NCBI GenBank assembly: GCA_022729635.1
Contig: DZAU01000053.1
Coordinates: 1-14,414, forward strand
Direction: 5' to 3'
Source: Flavobacterium psychrophilum
GTDB lineage: Bacteria > Bacteroidota > Bacteroidia > Flavobacteriales > Flavobacteriaceae
Length of the DNA stretch: 14,414 nucleotides
Made by a program: the position numbers and the translations under genes. The notes under the pieces are model-generated. The model had not been told where the DNA came from. It saw nothing but the letters and a program-made list of their open reading frames with translations, and made no database searches. Below, piece after piece: positions 1-7,862 of the stretch. Positions within the stretch are counted from its first letter, which is position 1. Each line of letters begins with the position of its first letter.

Positions 1-33
1 GCAATCTTCCCGCAATCTTCCTGCAATCTTCCT
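1..33. repeat. 11-bp tandem repeat, three copies, cut by the window edge
   Basis: Three head-to-tail copies of an 11-mer are visible: GCAATCTTCCC, GCAATCTTCCT and GCAATCTTCCT. A partial GCAAC follows at 34-38, and another GCAAC occurs at 44-48. The array starts at the first base of the window, so its full length is unknown. It lies upstream of the topA promoter. No function can be assigned; it may be an intergenic satellite or the 3' end of an upstream gene. Confidence 0.75.
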
Positions 34-164
34 GCAACGAACGGCAACAAATCCATCTTTGAAAACAGCGAGAATTTGTGAAATTTGTGTTGATTCAAAA
101 GGACCACCAATAAATAAAAATTATTTTAAAAATTTCCAAAAGCGCAATATTTAAAAAATTCTTC

Positions 165-172
165 TACTTTTG
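165..172 (+). promoter_or_regulatory. Bacteroidota -7 promoter element for topA
   Basis: TACTTTTG matches the Bacteroidota sigma-A -7 consensus TAnnTTTG exactly. Transcription would begin around 178-180, giving a leader of only about 12 nt before the ATG at 191. No TTG is seen at the expected -33 distance, so the call rests on the -7 box alone. The in-frame TTG at 170 starts inside this box, which argues against its use as a start codon. Confidence 0.6.
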
Positions 173-190
173 TCCGAGAAAAACATACCT

Positions 191-2695
191 ATGGCAAAGA
201 ATTTAGTTATCGTTGAGTCACCTGCAAAAGCAAAAACTATCGAGAAATTTCTGGGAAGCGATTACCAGGTAGAGTCAAGTTATGGGCACATTGCCGACTT
301 GCCGTCTAAAGAAATTGGTGTAGATGTAGAAAATGGTTTCAAACCAAAATACGAAGTTTCGTCCGATAAAAAAGCATTGGTTTCTAAACTGAAAACTTTA
401 GCCAAAAATGCCGAAACGGTTTGGTTAGCAAGTGATGAGGATCGCGAGGGTGAAGCTATTTCTTGGCATCTTTCCGAAGAATTAAAATTAGACAAAAAGA
501 AAACCAAACGAATTGTTTTTCACGAAATTACCAAATCAGCAATTCTAAAAGCCATTGAAAATCCTCGTGAAATAGATTATAATTTAGTCAATGCACAACA
601 AGCACGTCGAGTTTTAGATAGGCTAGTTGGGTACGAATTATCGCCTGTACTTTGGAGAAAAATTAAGGCAGGACTTTCGGCAGGTCGTGTACAATCGGTT
701 TCAGTTCGTTTGATTGTCGAAAGAGAACGAGAAATCCAAAATTTCAAACCAGTTGCTTCTTATTCGGTTGTAGCCGAATTCACGAATGAATCCGGGAAAT
801 CATTTAAAGCAAAACTGCCAAAGAATTTCAATTCAAAAAAAGAAGCCGAAGATTTTCTGAAAAAAAATATTGGTTCAACTTATAAAGTTTCGGATTTAGA
901 AACAAAACCTACCAAAAAATCACCAACAGCACCTTTCACGACTTCGACTTTACAGCAAGAAGCTGCGCGAAAATTGTATTTCCCTGTTGGAATCACAATG
1001 CAACTGGCCCAACGTTTATACGAAGCCGGACTCATCACTTATATGAGAACTGACAGCGTGAACCTGTCAAAAGACGCAATGGATGCAGCTCAAGCCGAGA
1101 TTATAAAATCGTACGGAAAGGAATTTTCTAAACCAAGAAATTTTGTCAATAAAAGCAAAGGCGCACAAGAAGCTCACGAAGCAATTCGTCCGACGGATAT
1201 GTCGCGAAATACAGTGAAAATTGACAGAGATCAAGCGCGTTTGTATGATTTGATTTGGAAAAGAACCTTGGCTTCGCAAATGAGTGATGCCGAATTAGAA
1301 CGTACAAATGTTAAAATTTCAGCCAACAATCACAGCGAAATATTTACCGCATCGGGCGAAGTTTTGCTTTTTGAAGGTTTCCTGAAAGTCTATCTTGAAG
1401 GAAATGACGACGATGATGATGAGCAAGAAGGAATGTTGCCTGCACTGAAAGTCAACGAAAAATTACAAAACAATTACATTACTGCGACCGAAAGATATTC
1501 GCGTCCGGCAGCAAGATACACTGAAGCTTCTCTGGTAAAAAAATTAGAAGAATTAGGAATTGGTCGTCCATCTACTTATGCACCAACAATTTCTACGATT
1601 ATCAACCGAAATTATGTAGAGAAAGGAAATCTTGACGGTCAGGAGCGCAATTACACCCAACTGACTTTGCAATCTGGGAAAGTAGGCGAAAAATTACTAA
1701 AAGAAAACACCGGTTCCGATAAAGGAAAATTGGTTCCAACTGACATTGGAACAATAGTTACGGATTTCTTGGTCAAAAATTTCGAAAACATTCTGGATTA
1801 TAACTTCACTGCCAAAGTCGAAGAAGATTTTGATGAAATTGCCGAAGGAAATATCGTTTGGACAAAAATGATGCAGGAATTCTACGATAAATTTCATCCA
1901 AATGTGATTGATGTAGAAGCCAATGCCGACAGAGAAAGCGGCGAGAGAATTCTTGGGAAAGACCCAAAAACAGGAAAACAAGTTAGTGTTCGTTTAGGAA
2001 AATTTGGTCCAATGGCACAAATTGGCGAAGCTGATGATGAAGATAAAAAATTCGCAAGTTTACTGGTCGATCAAAATATTGGAAGCATTACTTTAGACGA
2101 AGTATTGGATTTATTTTTGTTACCAAAAAATTTAGGCACCTATAAAGGAGAAGAAGTTGAGGTAAGCAATGGTCGTTTTGGACCTTATGTGCGTCACGGA
2201 AGTGTTTTTGTTTCTTTGCCAAAAGGCGAAAATCCATTGGATGTTTCTATAGAAAGAGCAAAAGAATTAATTGATGAAAAAGCACAAGCCGATGCGCCAA
2301 TTGCCACTTATAAAGGAGAACCGGTTCAAAAAGGGACAGGACGTTTTGGCCCTTTTATCAAATGGAATGGAATTTTTATTAATGTAAGCAAGAAATATAA
2401 TTTTGATAATTTGTCGAAATCCGATATTGAAGAATTGATTGAAGATAAATTGCAAAAAAATATCGACAAGGTGCTTCACCATTGGAAAGACGAAGGAATA
2501 CTGGTTGAAAAAGCACGTTGGGGAAGATCAATAATTACAAAAGGAAAAATCAAAATTGAATTGAGCAAAGATATTGTAGCCTCAAAATTGACATTGGAAG
2601 AAGTTCAAGAAATGATTGCCAAAAAAACGCCAGCCAAAAAAGCTGCAACTAAAAAAGCTACTGCTGCTAAAAAACCAGTCGCTAAAAAGAAATAA
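191..2695 (+). CDS. topA: DNA topoisomerase I (type IA)
   Basis: Relaxes negatively supercoiled DNA by passing a strand through a transient single-strand break. The N-terminal Toprim domain shows IVESPAKAKTIEKF with the catalytic-site Glu9, then the acidic DEDREGE motif near residues 82-88. The active-site tyrosine lies in GLITYMRTDS, about Tyr284 counted from this ATG. The C-terminal third has three TopA-type repeats, each with a G[KR]FGP core, in place of Cys4 zinc fingers, and ends in a Lys/Ala-rich tail (about the last 25 residues) that should bind DNA non-specifically. The length, 834 residues, is normal for Bacteroidota. I chose ATG 191 because the protein then begins MAKNLVIVES, as is usual in the family; a TTG at 170 would add seven residues but overlaps the promoter. 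The next gene follows after 3 bp, so the two are probably cotranscribed. Confidence 0.97.
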   Translation: MAKNLVIVESPAKAKTIEKFLGSDYQVESSYGHIADLPSKEIGVDVENGFKPKYEVSSDKKALVSKLKTLAKNAETVWLASDEDREGEAISWHLSEELKLDKKKTKRIVFHEITKSAILKAIENPREIDYNLVNAQQARRVLDRLVGYELSPVLWRKIKAGLSAGRVQSVSVRLIVEREREIQNFKPVASYSVVAEFTNESGKSFKAKLPKNFNSKKEAEDFLKKNIGSTYKVSDLETKPTKKSPTAPFTTSTLQQEAARKLYFPVGITMQLAQRLYEAGLITYMRTDSVNLSKDAMDAAQAEIIKSYGKEFSKPRNFVNKSKGAQEAHEAIRPTDMSRNTVKIDRDQARLYDLIWKRTLASQMSDAELERTNVKISANNHSEIFTASGEVLLFEGFLKVYLEGNDDDDDEQEGMLPALKVNEKLQNNYITATERYSRPAARYTEASLVKKLEELGIGRPSTYAPTISTIINRNYVEKGNLDGQERNYTQLTLQSGKVGEKLLKENTGSDKGKLVPTDIGTIVTDFLVKNFENILDYNFTAKVEEDFDEIAEGNIVWTKMMQEFYDKFHPNVIDVEANADRESGERILGKDPKTGKQVSVRLGKFGPMAQIGEADDEDKKFASLLVDQNIGSITLDEVLDLFLLPKNLGTYKGEEVEVSNGRFGPYVRHGSVFVSLPKGENPLDVSIERAKELIDEKAQADAPIATYKGEPVQKGTGRFGPFIKWNGIFINVSKKYNFDNLSKSDIEELIEDKLQKNIDKVLHHWKDEGILVEKARWGRSIITKGKIKIELSKDIVASKLTLEEVQEMIAKKTPAKKAATKKATAAKKPVAKKK

Positions 2696-2698
2696 TAT

Positions 2699-3844
2699 AT
2701 GGAATTTGATTTTCTAAAACCTTTAGATAATGAAATCCTTCAGTTTATCAAAGGATTTTCTTCTCAACAATTGGGAAGCAAAGTGGTATTTCATACTGCG
2801 GAGGACTTTCCAGACTTGAATAAAATAAAAATTGCCATCATTGGGGTTTTAGAAAATCGAAGTATTATTGGACAAGAAGAAGTAAATTTGTCACACATTC
2901 GAACGGAATTTTACGGTCTATTTCCCGGAAATTGGAATGCTTCTATTGCGGATTTAGGCAATATTGCCGCTGGAGATTCAATCGAAGATACTTTCTTTGC
3001 ATTAAAAAAAGTAGTTTCAACCCTTATCAAAAAGAAAATTATTCCAATCGTTATTGGTGGTTCACAGGATTTGACTTATGCCCTTTACAGAGCGTATGAT
3101 AATCTGGAACAAATGGTAAATCTGGTTTCAATTGACAATAAATTCGATTTTGGAAAAGAAAGTGATAGTATTTCGGCTTCTTCCTATTTGACTAAAATAA
3201 TAATTGACGAACCCAATAATCTCTTTAATTTCAGTAACATTGGGTATCAAACGTACTATAATTCACAGGAAGAAATTGATTTGATTGATAAATTATTTTT
3301 TGATGCCTATCGATTAGGAGATATTTCAAACAACATTGCCATTGCCGAACCCGTTTTTAGAGATGCCGATATTGTGAATATTGATTTGACTTCGGTAAAA
3401 TCATCGGATTCAGGTAATTTCATTTCATTTGAGCCAAATGGTTTCAACGGAAAAGAAATTTGCTCCTTGTCGAGATATGCCGGAATCAGTGATAAAGTGT
3501 CACTTTTTGGAATTTTTAATCATAATAATTCCAAACAAGAATCTGTTTTAATAGCTCAAATTATTTGGTACTTTATCGAAGGCTACCATTATCGATCTAA
3601 TGAATATCCTTTTGGAAGCAAAGAGAATTATATAAAATATATCATACCTTTGGAAGAAGAACTAATATTCTATAAAAGCAATAAAACCGATAGATGGTGG
3701 ATAGAAATACCATTTATTTCCTCGAGCAATAATAAGTTAAAGAAAAGTACGTTATTACCTTGCTCTTATGAGGAGTATTTAGGTGCTTGCAATCAGGAAA
3801 TTCCTGAAAGATGGTGGAAAGCTCAGCGTAAAAATATAGTCTAA
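2699..3844 (+). CDS. Arginase/formiminoglutamase-fold protein with degenerate metal site
   Basis: A 381-residue protein of the ureohydrolase (arginase, agmatinase, formimidoylglutamase) superfamily. Family landmarks occur in the right order: GGSQD at 120-124 where active enzymes have GGxHs, SIDNKFD at 144-150 for D-A-H-x-D, and NIDLTSVKSSD at 227-237 for SxDxDxxDP. Three of the six usual Mn ligands remain (Asp146, Asp150, Asp229). The other three are replaced: His to Gln123, His to Lys148 and Asp to Thr231. A two-metal hydrolase is therefore unlikely, although automatic annotation would probably say formimidoylglutamase. There is no signal peptide or membrane segment, so it should be cytoplasmic. 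It begins 3 bp after topA and lies just upstream of gldK. Function is unknown; a binding or scaffold role is an inference only. Confidence 0.85.
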   Translation: MEFDFLKPLDNEILQFIKGFSSQQLGSKVVFHTAEDFPDLNKIKIAIIGVLENRSIIGQEEVNLSHIRTEFYGLFPGNWNASIADLGNIAAGDSIEDTFFALKKVVSTLIKKKIIPIVIGGSQDLTYALYRAYDNLEQMVNLVSIDNKFDFGKESDSISASSYLTKIIIDEPNNLFNFSNIGYQTYYNSQEEIDLIDKLFFDAYRLGDISNNIAIAEPVFRDADIVNIDLTSVKSSDSGNFISFEPNGFNGKEICSLSRYAGISDKVSLFGIFNHNNSKQESVLIAQIIWYFIEGYHYRSNEYPFGSKENYIKYIIPLEEELIFYKSNKTDRWWIEIPFISSSNNKLKKSTLLPCSYEEYLGACNQEIPERWWKAQRKNIV

Positions 3845-3906
3845 TTTGTCTTTAAACGACAAATAATTCTTGCTAAAAGATTTTACAATGTAAATATTAG
3901 ATATAC

Positions 3907-3932
3907 ATTTTATAAGATAGAACTTATAAAAT
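3907..3932. promoter_or_regulatory. 10-bp perfect inverted repeat between the arginase-like gene and gldK
   Basis: ATTTTATAAG (3907-3916) and CTTATAAAAT (3923-3932) are perfect inverted arms with a 6-nt spacer. They sit 62 bp after the arginase-like stop and about 75 bp before the gldK -7 box. A weaker 7-bp hairpin (ATTTGTC/GACAAAT, 3844-3864) precedes it. The repeat could be an AT-rich terminator for the topA transcript, since a short T-run follows at 3939-3943, or an operator. The sequence alone does not decide. Confidence 0.4.
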
Positions 3933-4008
3933 ATTATATTTTTAAGCTTTTTATCGTTATTTTGTGCATTTTATCGATTAAATATTTTTTTATTACCAAT
4001 TTTAATTT

Positions 4009-4016
4009 TAGTTTTG
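4009..4016 (+). promoter_or_regulatory. Candidate -7 promoter element for the gldKLMN operon
   Basis: TAGTTTTG matches TAnnTTTG exactly and lies 95 bp upstream of the gldK ATG. A start site near 4023 would give an AT-rich 5' leader of about 90 nt. No TTG is found at the -33 distance; the region there is a T-run. It is the only exact consensus match noticed between 3845 and 4111. Confidence 0.45.
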
Positions 4017-4111
4017 GTGTGAAATAAATAGTACTCTAAATAATTGTTTTATTAAATAATAATAAATAGGTTTACGGACTTAATAATAATGAATATATAA
4101 CCCTAATTAAT

Positions 4112-5524
4112 ATGAAGAAGTTTATTGCGTTTATTGCAATTTTAACCTTGCTAATTAGCTGTGGTAAAACAACCGACAAAGGAGAGTTAGTTGGTGTTAA
4201 AGGTGCAAAGTGGCATCCTGAAAAACCTTACGGAATGACTTTGGTTCCTGGAGGTGCGTTTATTATGGGAAAATCAGACCAAGATGTGGCCAATGTTGGC
4301 GATGCAACAACAAAAACAGTTACAGTTCGGTCTTTCTATATGGACGAAACAGAAATAACCAATAGAGAATACCGTCAATTTGTGGAATGGGTAAAAGATT
4401 CAACAATGAGAGTTCGATTAGCAATTCTTGCTGACGAATCCGGAATAAAACCTGGAGACGGAAAAGCAAATGCAAAAGGTAAAAATTCAGGAAGTATTGG
4501 TGATTTCGCATTTAATGATCAAGATCCTGAAAAAATGACTGCTTATGACAAATATATGTACGATAACTATTATAGTATTGGTACAGATGACGATCCTTAT
4601 GCAGGCAGAAAACTCAATCACAAGGTAAAACTGATTAAAGATACTAAGTTATATCCTGATGAATATTATACCGAAGTTATGGATTCAATGTACTTGCCGT
4701 TAGAAGCATCTTACAATGGATTAAGAACAATTGATGTGGACAAACTGAAATTTCGTTATTCTTGGATGGATATTCAGGCTGCCGCCAAAGCTAAAGTAGG
4801 AAAAAGAAAAGATTTCATCAGAACAGAACAAGTAAAAGTCTATCCTGATACTACAACTTGGATTAAGGACTTCTCCTATTCCTATAATGAACCAATGCAC
4901 AATGATTATTTTTGGCATCAAGCTTATGGTGATTATCCAGTAGTAGGTGTAAATTGGAATCAGGCAAAAGCATTCTGCGCTTGGAGAACGCTAAACAAAA
5001 ATAGTTGGATTAAATCCAAAAAGAAAGGTCATGATTTGACTAATAATTTTAGATTGCCTACAGAAGCAGAATGGGAATATTCCGCAAGAGGAGGTTTAGA
5101 ATCTGCTACCTACCCTTGGGGTGGACCTTATACAAAAAACGACAGAGGTTGTTTCCTTGCTAACTTCAAACCCATGAGAGGAGATTATGCAGCAGATCAA
5201 TCTTTATATACCGTAGAAGCTAAGTCGTATGAACCCAATGGTTATAACCTCTACAATATGGCAGGAAATGTTGCAGAATGGACAGATTCAGCTTATGATC
5301 CAAATGCTTACGAATATGTATCTTCTATGAATCCAAGTAATATGGATACTTCAAATAAACGTAAAGTGGTTCGTGGAGGTTCTTGGAAAGATGTTGCTTA
5401 TTTTCTTCAAGTAGGCACAAGAACCTTTGAATACGCAGATTCTGCAAGAAGTTTCATTGGATTTAGAACCGTTCAGGATTATATGGGAACACAAGCAACC
5501 GAAAAAATTAAGAAAAAAAAATAA
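4112..5524 (+). CDS. gldK: GldK, gliding motility/T9SS ring lipoprotein
   Basis: Forms, with GldN, the periplasmic ring under the outer membrane in the type IX secretion and gliding apparatus. The N-terminus is a lipoprotein signal with lipobox LISC, lipidated Cys17. The mature part has the FGE-sulfatase (formylglycine-generating enzyme) fold: N-terminal half about 41-95 (MTLVPGGAFIMG, EITNREYRQF), an insertion of roughly 170 residues, then the C-terminal half about 275-455 (YPVVGVNWNQAKAFCAW, RLPTEAEWEYSARGG, GNVAEW, VRGGSW, FIGFRTV). The cysteine pair of true FGE enzymes after the RGGS motif is absent, as expected for a structural protein. The 470-residue product ends in a short lysine tail. 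It is the first gene of a four-gene operon. ATG 4112 is chosen because it gives a complete lipoprotein signal. Confidence 0.96.
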   Translation: MKKFIAFIAILTLLISCGKTTDKGELVGVKGAKWHPEKPYGMTLVPGGAFIMGKSDQDVANVGDATTKTVTVRSFYMDETEITNREYRQFVEWVKDSTMRVRLAILADESGIKPGDGKANAKGKNSGSIGDFAFNDQDPEKMTAYDKYMYDNYYSIGTDDDPYAGRKLNHKVKLIKDTKLYPDEYYTEVMDSMYLPLEASYNGLRTIDVDKLKFRYSWMDIQAAAKAKVGKRKDFIRTEQVKVYPDTTTWIKDFSYSYNEPMHNDYFWHQAYGDYPVVGVNWNQAKAFCAWRTLNKNSWIKSKKKGHDLTNNFRLPTEAEWEYSARGGLESATYPWGGPYTKNDRGCFLANFKPMRGDYAADQSLYTVEAKSYEPNGYNLYNMAGNVAEWTDSAYDPNAYEYVSSMNPSNMDTSNKRKVVRGGSWKDVAYFLQVGTRTFEYADSARSFIGFRTVQDYMGTQATEKIKKKK

Positions 5525-5567
5525 ATTAACCTAACTAGCAATTCAATTAATCTAAAAACAAAACATT

Positions 5568-6218
5568 ATGGCATTATTAAGTAAACAAAAGATGAATTTT
5601 GCATACGGAATGGGAGCAGCAGTAGTAATTATTGGAGCTTTATTCAAAATTACTCACGCTGAAATTGGACTACTAAATGGAAATGTATTGCTTACAATAG
5701 GTCTGGTTGTTGAAGCAGGGATTTTTGCACTTTCAGCATTTGAGCCAGTAGAGGATGAATATAAATGGGAAAATGTATATCCGCAATTGAAAGATATAAA
5801 TGCAGCACCTGGAAAAGCCGCTAAAATAGAATCTACTACCGATGCAGAAGGAATGTTATCTAAAAAACTAGACGCAATGCTTAAAGATGCTAAAATCGAT
5901 GGAGAATTGATGGTTAGTTTAGGAAATAGCATCAAAAATTTCGAAGGTGCAGCAAAAAGTATCATGCCTACAGCTGATTCTATTGCTTCTACAAAAAAAT
6001 ATAGTGAAGAATTAACTTTGGCTGCAGCCCAGATGGAATCTTTGAATAGTTTGTATAAAATACAAATACAAAGCTCTTCAAGAAATGCACAAATAAATGA
6101 AGAAGTTGTCGAAAACAACATAAAATTAAAAGAGCAAATGCAATCATTGACAACAAACTTATCTTCATTGAACAATGTTTATGGAGGAATGCTTTCTGCA
6201 ATGAGCAATAAAGGATAA
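5568..6218 (+). CDS. gldL: GldL, proton-channel subunit of the gliding/T9SS motor
   Basis: Inner-membrane stator-like subunit that, as a pentamer around two GldM helices, uses the proton gradient to drive secretion and gliding. Two transmembrane helices are visible, about residues 12-30 and 38-58. Residues shown to matter in F. johnsoniae GldL are present at the same numbers: Tyr13, Lys27, His30, Glu49 and Glu59. The rest, about residues 60-216, is cytoplasmic, rich in charged residues and probably helical/coiled coil. The 216-residue length is normal. The gene is 43 bp after gldK and 45 bp before gldM. An inverted repeat starts at its stop codon. Confidence 0.97.
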   Translation: MALLSKQKMNFAYGMGAAVVIIGALFKITHAEIGLLNGNVLLTIGLVVEAGIFALSAFEPVEDEYKWENVYPQLKDINAAPGKAAKIESTTDAEGMLSKKLDAMLKDAKIDGELMVSLGNSIKNFEGAAKSIMPTADSIASTKKYSEELTLAAAQMESLNSLYKIQIQSSSRNAQINEEVVENNIKLKEQMQSLTTNLSSLNNVYGGMLSAMSNKG

Positions 6219-6254
6219 TTAGTTTTAAACAAAAAATTAACAACAAACTAATTA
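6216..6254. promoter_or_regulatory. 10-bp inverted repeat in the gldL-gldM junction
   Basis: TAATTAGTTT (6216-6225, starting with the gldL stop codon) is a perfect inverted partner of AAACTAATTA (6245-6254), with a 19-nt loop. In the mRNA it could form a stem ending 9 nt before the gldM ATG at 6264. It is AT-rich, so its stability is modest and chance occurrence is possible. A role in RNA processing or in setting gldM translation relative to gldL is inference. Confidence 0.4.
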
Positions 6255-6263
6255 CTAGAAAAT

Positions 6264-7814
6264 ATGGCAGCAGGAAAATTAAGCCCTAGACAGAAGATGA
6301 TAAACCTAATGTACTTGGTTTTTATCGCAATGTTAGCATTAAATATGTCCAAAGAAGTATTGTCAGCTTTTGGAATTTTGAATTCAAAAATTATTGAATC
6401 AAATTCTATTACCGATGAGAGAAATGAAAATTCATTTGGACAACTATCCCAAAAGGCTCAGGAACAACCAGGGCAGTATGGTGAAAAGAAACTCATAGTA
6501 GAGCAAATCAGAAAAATCTCAAAAGAATATTGTGATTATTTGGAAGGAATTAAAACAACTATTACTAAAAAAACCGAAAAAGATCCTGAAGGAAACTTTA
6601 TGTATGAGCAAATGGATAAAGGGGATTTAGTAGATAATTTGTTTTTTAACGGGGATAAACTATCTAAAGAAGGTAAAGAATTTTTGGAAAAAATTAAAAA
6701 TTATCCTGCACAAATTAAGGAAATTGCAGGAAGTAAATTGCCCGAAGTTGAAGTAGATAAAATCGAAAAAAGATTTGCGACAATTGCAATTAAATCAAAA
6801 AATGCTGGAGCAACATTACCTTGGATAGAATATAACTACAAAGGATTTCCTTTAATTGCAACAGTTACTAAGCTTACACAATTGCAAGCTGATGTAAAAG
6901 CAACCGAGAGTGATGTGATGGCTTCAATGTTTCAATCTGACTTGATTGCAGCGGCTTCGCTAACAGCTTACCAGCCAATAGTGGTTCTTGAAAAATCAGT
7001 TTTCTTTCAGGGAGAAGCTGTGAAAGGAAAAATAATTTTAGGAAAATTTGATCCAAAATTAATAGCTAAATCTGTTGTTGTAAACGGTTCTAGTGTGCCA
7101 GCTTTAGCCGGGCAAGCTAATTTTTCCTTCGGTTCAGGTAGTATTGGAGAACATCCTATTAGTGGTTCTTTCAACTTTGATGAAAACGGAAAAGTAATAA
7201 GTTTGCCAATAAAAGATAAATATGTGGTTGTGGCAAGACCAAAATCAGCTACAATATCTGCCGACAAAATGAACGTAGTATATCGTGGAGTTGTAAACCC
7301 AATGACTATTTCATTTGCTGGAATTTCTGCCGATAAAGTGAAAGCATCTGCGCCTGGTTTATCGCCAACCGGAACTCCGGGAGCATATAGTATGAGACCA
7401 GGAACAGGAACAGAAGTAGTAATAAATGTTGTGGGAACACTTCCTGATAATTCAATAGTTTCAGACAGAAAAACATATAGAATTAAAGGAATTCCAGGTC
7501 CTTCAGGAACGATAAGAGGAGAAATGGGAACTGTAAAAGGACCAAAATCCAGTTTAGAAATTTCTACTATTGGAGCTAAATTAGTTGATTTTGATTTCGA
7601 AGTTGGCTTGGATGTAGTCGGATTCAATTTTAAAGTATCAGGAATGCCTACAGTCGTTGTTCAGGGTAATAGATTAAATGCACAATGTAAATCTGTACTT
7701 TCAAAAGTGGGAAGAGGTGATCAAGTTACCATTTCTGAAATTAAAACCAAATTAGTAGGTGCCGGTAGTTATTTATTGCCACGGACTGCACCTGTAATTT
7801 ATGAAATACAATAA
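6264..7814 (+). CDS. gldM: GldM, periplasm-spanning subunit of the gliding/T9SS motor
   Basis: Partner of GldL: a dimer whose single N-terminal transmembrane helix sits inside the GldL pentamer and whose long periplasmic part reaches the GldK/GldN ring. The N-terminus MAAGKLSPRQKMINLMYLVF carries Arg9 and Tyr17, the helix residues known to be required for function in F. johnsoniae; Arg9 is the one expected to face GldL Glu49. The transmembrane helix is about residues 13-31. A helical domain follows to about residue 220, then a series of beta-rich Ig-like domains to the C-terminus. The 516-residue length is typical and no truncation is seen. It lies in the operon between gldL and gldN. Confidence 0.97.
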   Translation: MAAGKLSPRQKMINLMYLVFIAMLALNMSKEVLSAFGILNSKIIESNSITDERNENSFGQLSQKAQEQPGQYGEKKLIVEQIRKISKEYCDYLEGIKTTITKKTEKDPEGNFMYEQMDKGDLVDNLFFNGDKLSKEGKEFLEKIKNYPAQIKEIAGSKLPEVEVDKIEKRFATIAIKSKNAGATLPWIEYNYKGFPLIATVTKLTQLQADVKATESDVMASMFQSDLIAAASLTAYQPIVVLEKSVFFQGEAVKGKIILGKFDPKLIAKSVVVNGSSVPALAGQANFSFGSGSIGEHPISGSFNFDENGKVISLPIKDKYVVVARPKSATISADKMNVVYRGVVNPMTISFAGISADKVKASAPGLSPTGTPGAYSMRPGTGTEVVINVVGTLPDNSIVSDRKTYRIKGIPGPSGTIRGEMGTVKGPKSSLEISTIGAKLVDFDFEVGLDVVGFNFKVSGMPTVVVQGNRLNAQCKSVLSKVGRGDQVTISEIKTKLVGAGSYLLPRTAPVIYEIQ

Positions 7815-7862
7815 TTTAATGTAGTTTGAAACAAAGTTACTTCAATAACTTATAATGAAAAT

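Noticed and set aside
2..154. Open stretch of about 50 codons in one forward frame before topA
   Set aside because: No start codon context, no recognisable residues, and it ends within the topA promoter region; length is within chance. It might be the tail of an upstream gene, but that cannot be supported.
3844..3864. ATTTGTC/GACAAAT hairpin as the terminator of the topA transcript
   Set aside because: Stem is short and AT-rich and no T-run follows, so a terminator call is not supported.
4112..5524. GldK as an active formylglycine-generating enzyme
   Set aside because: The cysteine pair needed for catalysis in true FGE enzymes is absent, and gene order identifies it as the T9SS ring lipoprotein.
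5654..6175. Minus-strand open frame of 173 codons opposite gldL
   Set aside because: Antisense shadow of gldL; low-complexity Ser/Phe/Ala composition and no recognisable motif.
7007..7627. Minus-strand open frame of 206 codons opposite gldM
   Set aside because: It is fully antisense to a recognised gene, has no promoter or family features, and is rich in Pro/Thr/Ile as expected from reading a gldM codon pattern backwards.
7834..7851. Hairpin AAGTTA/TAACTT between gldM and gldN
   Set aside because: Only six AT-rich base pairs with a 6-nt loop; too weak to list as a regulatory element.
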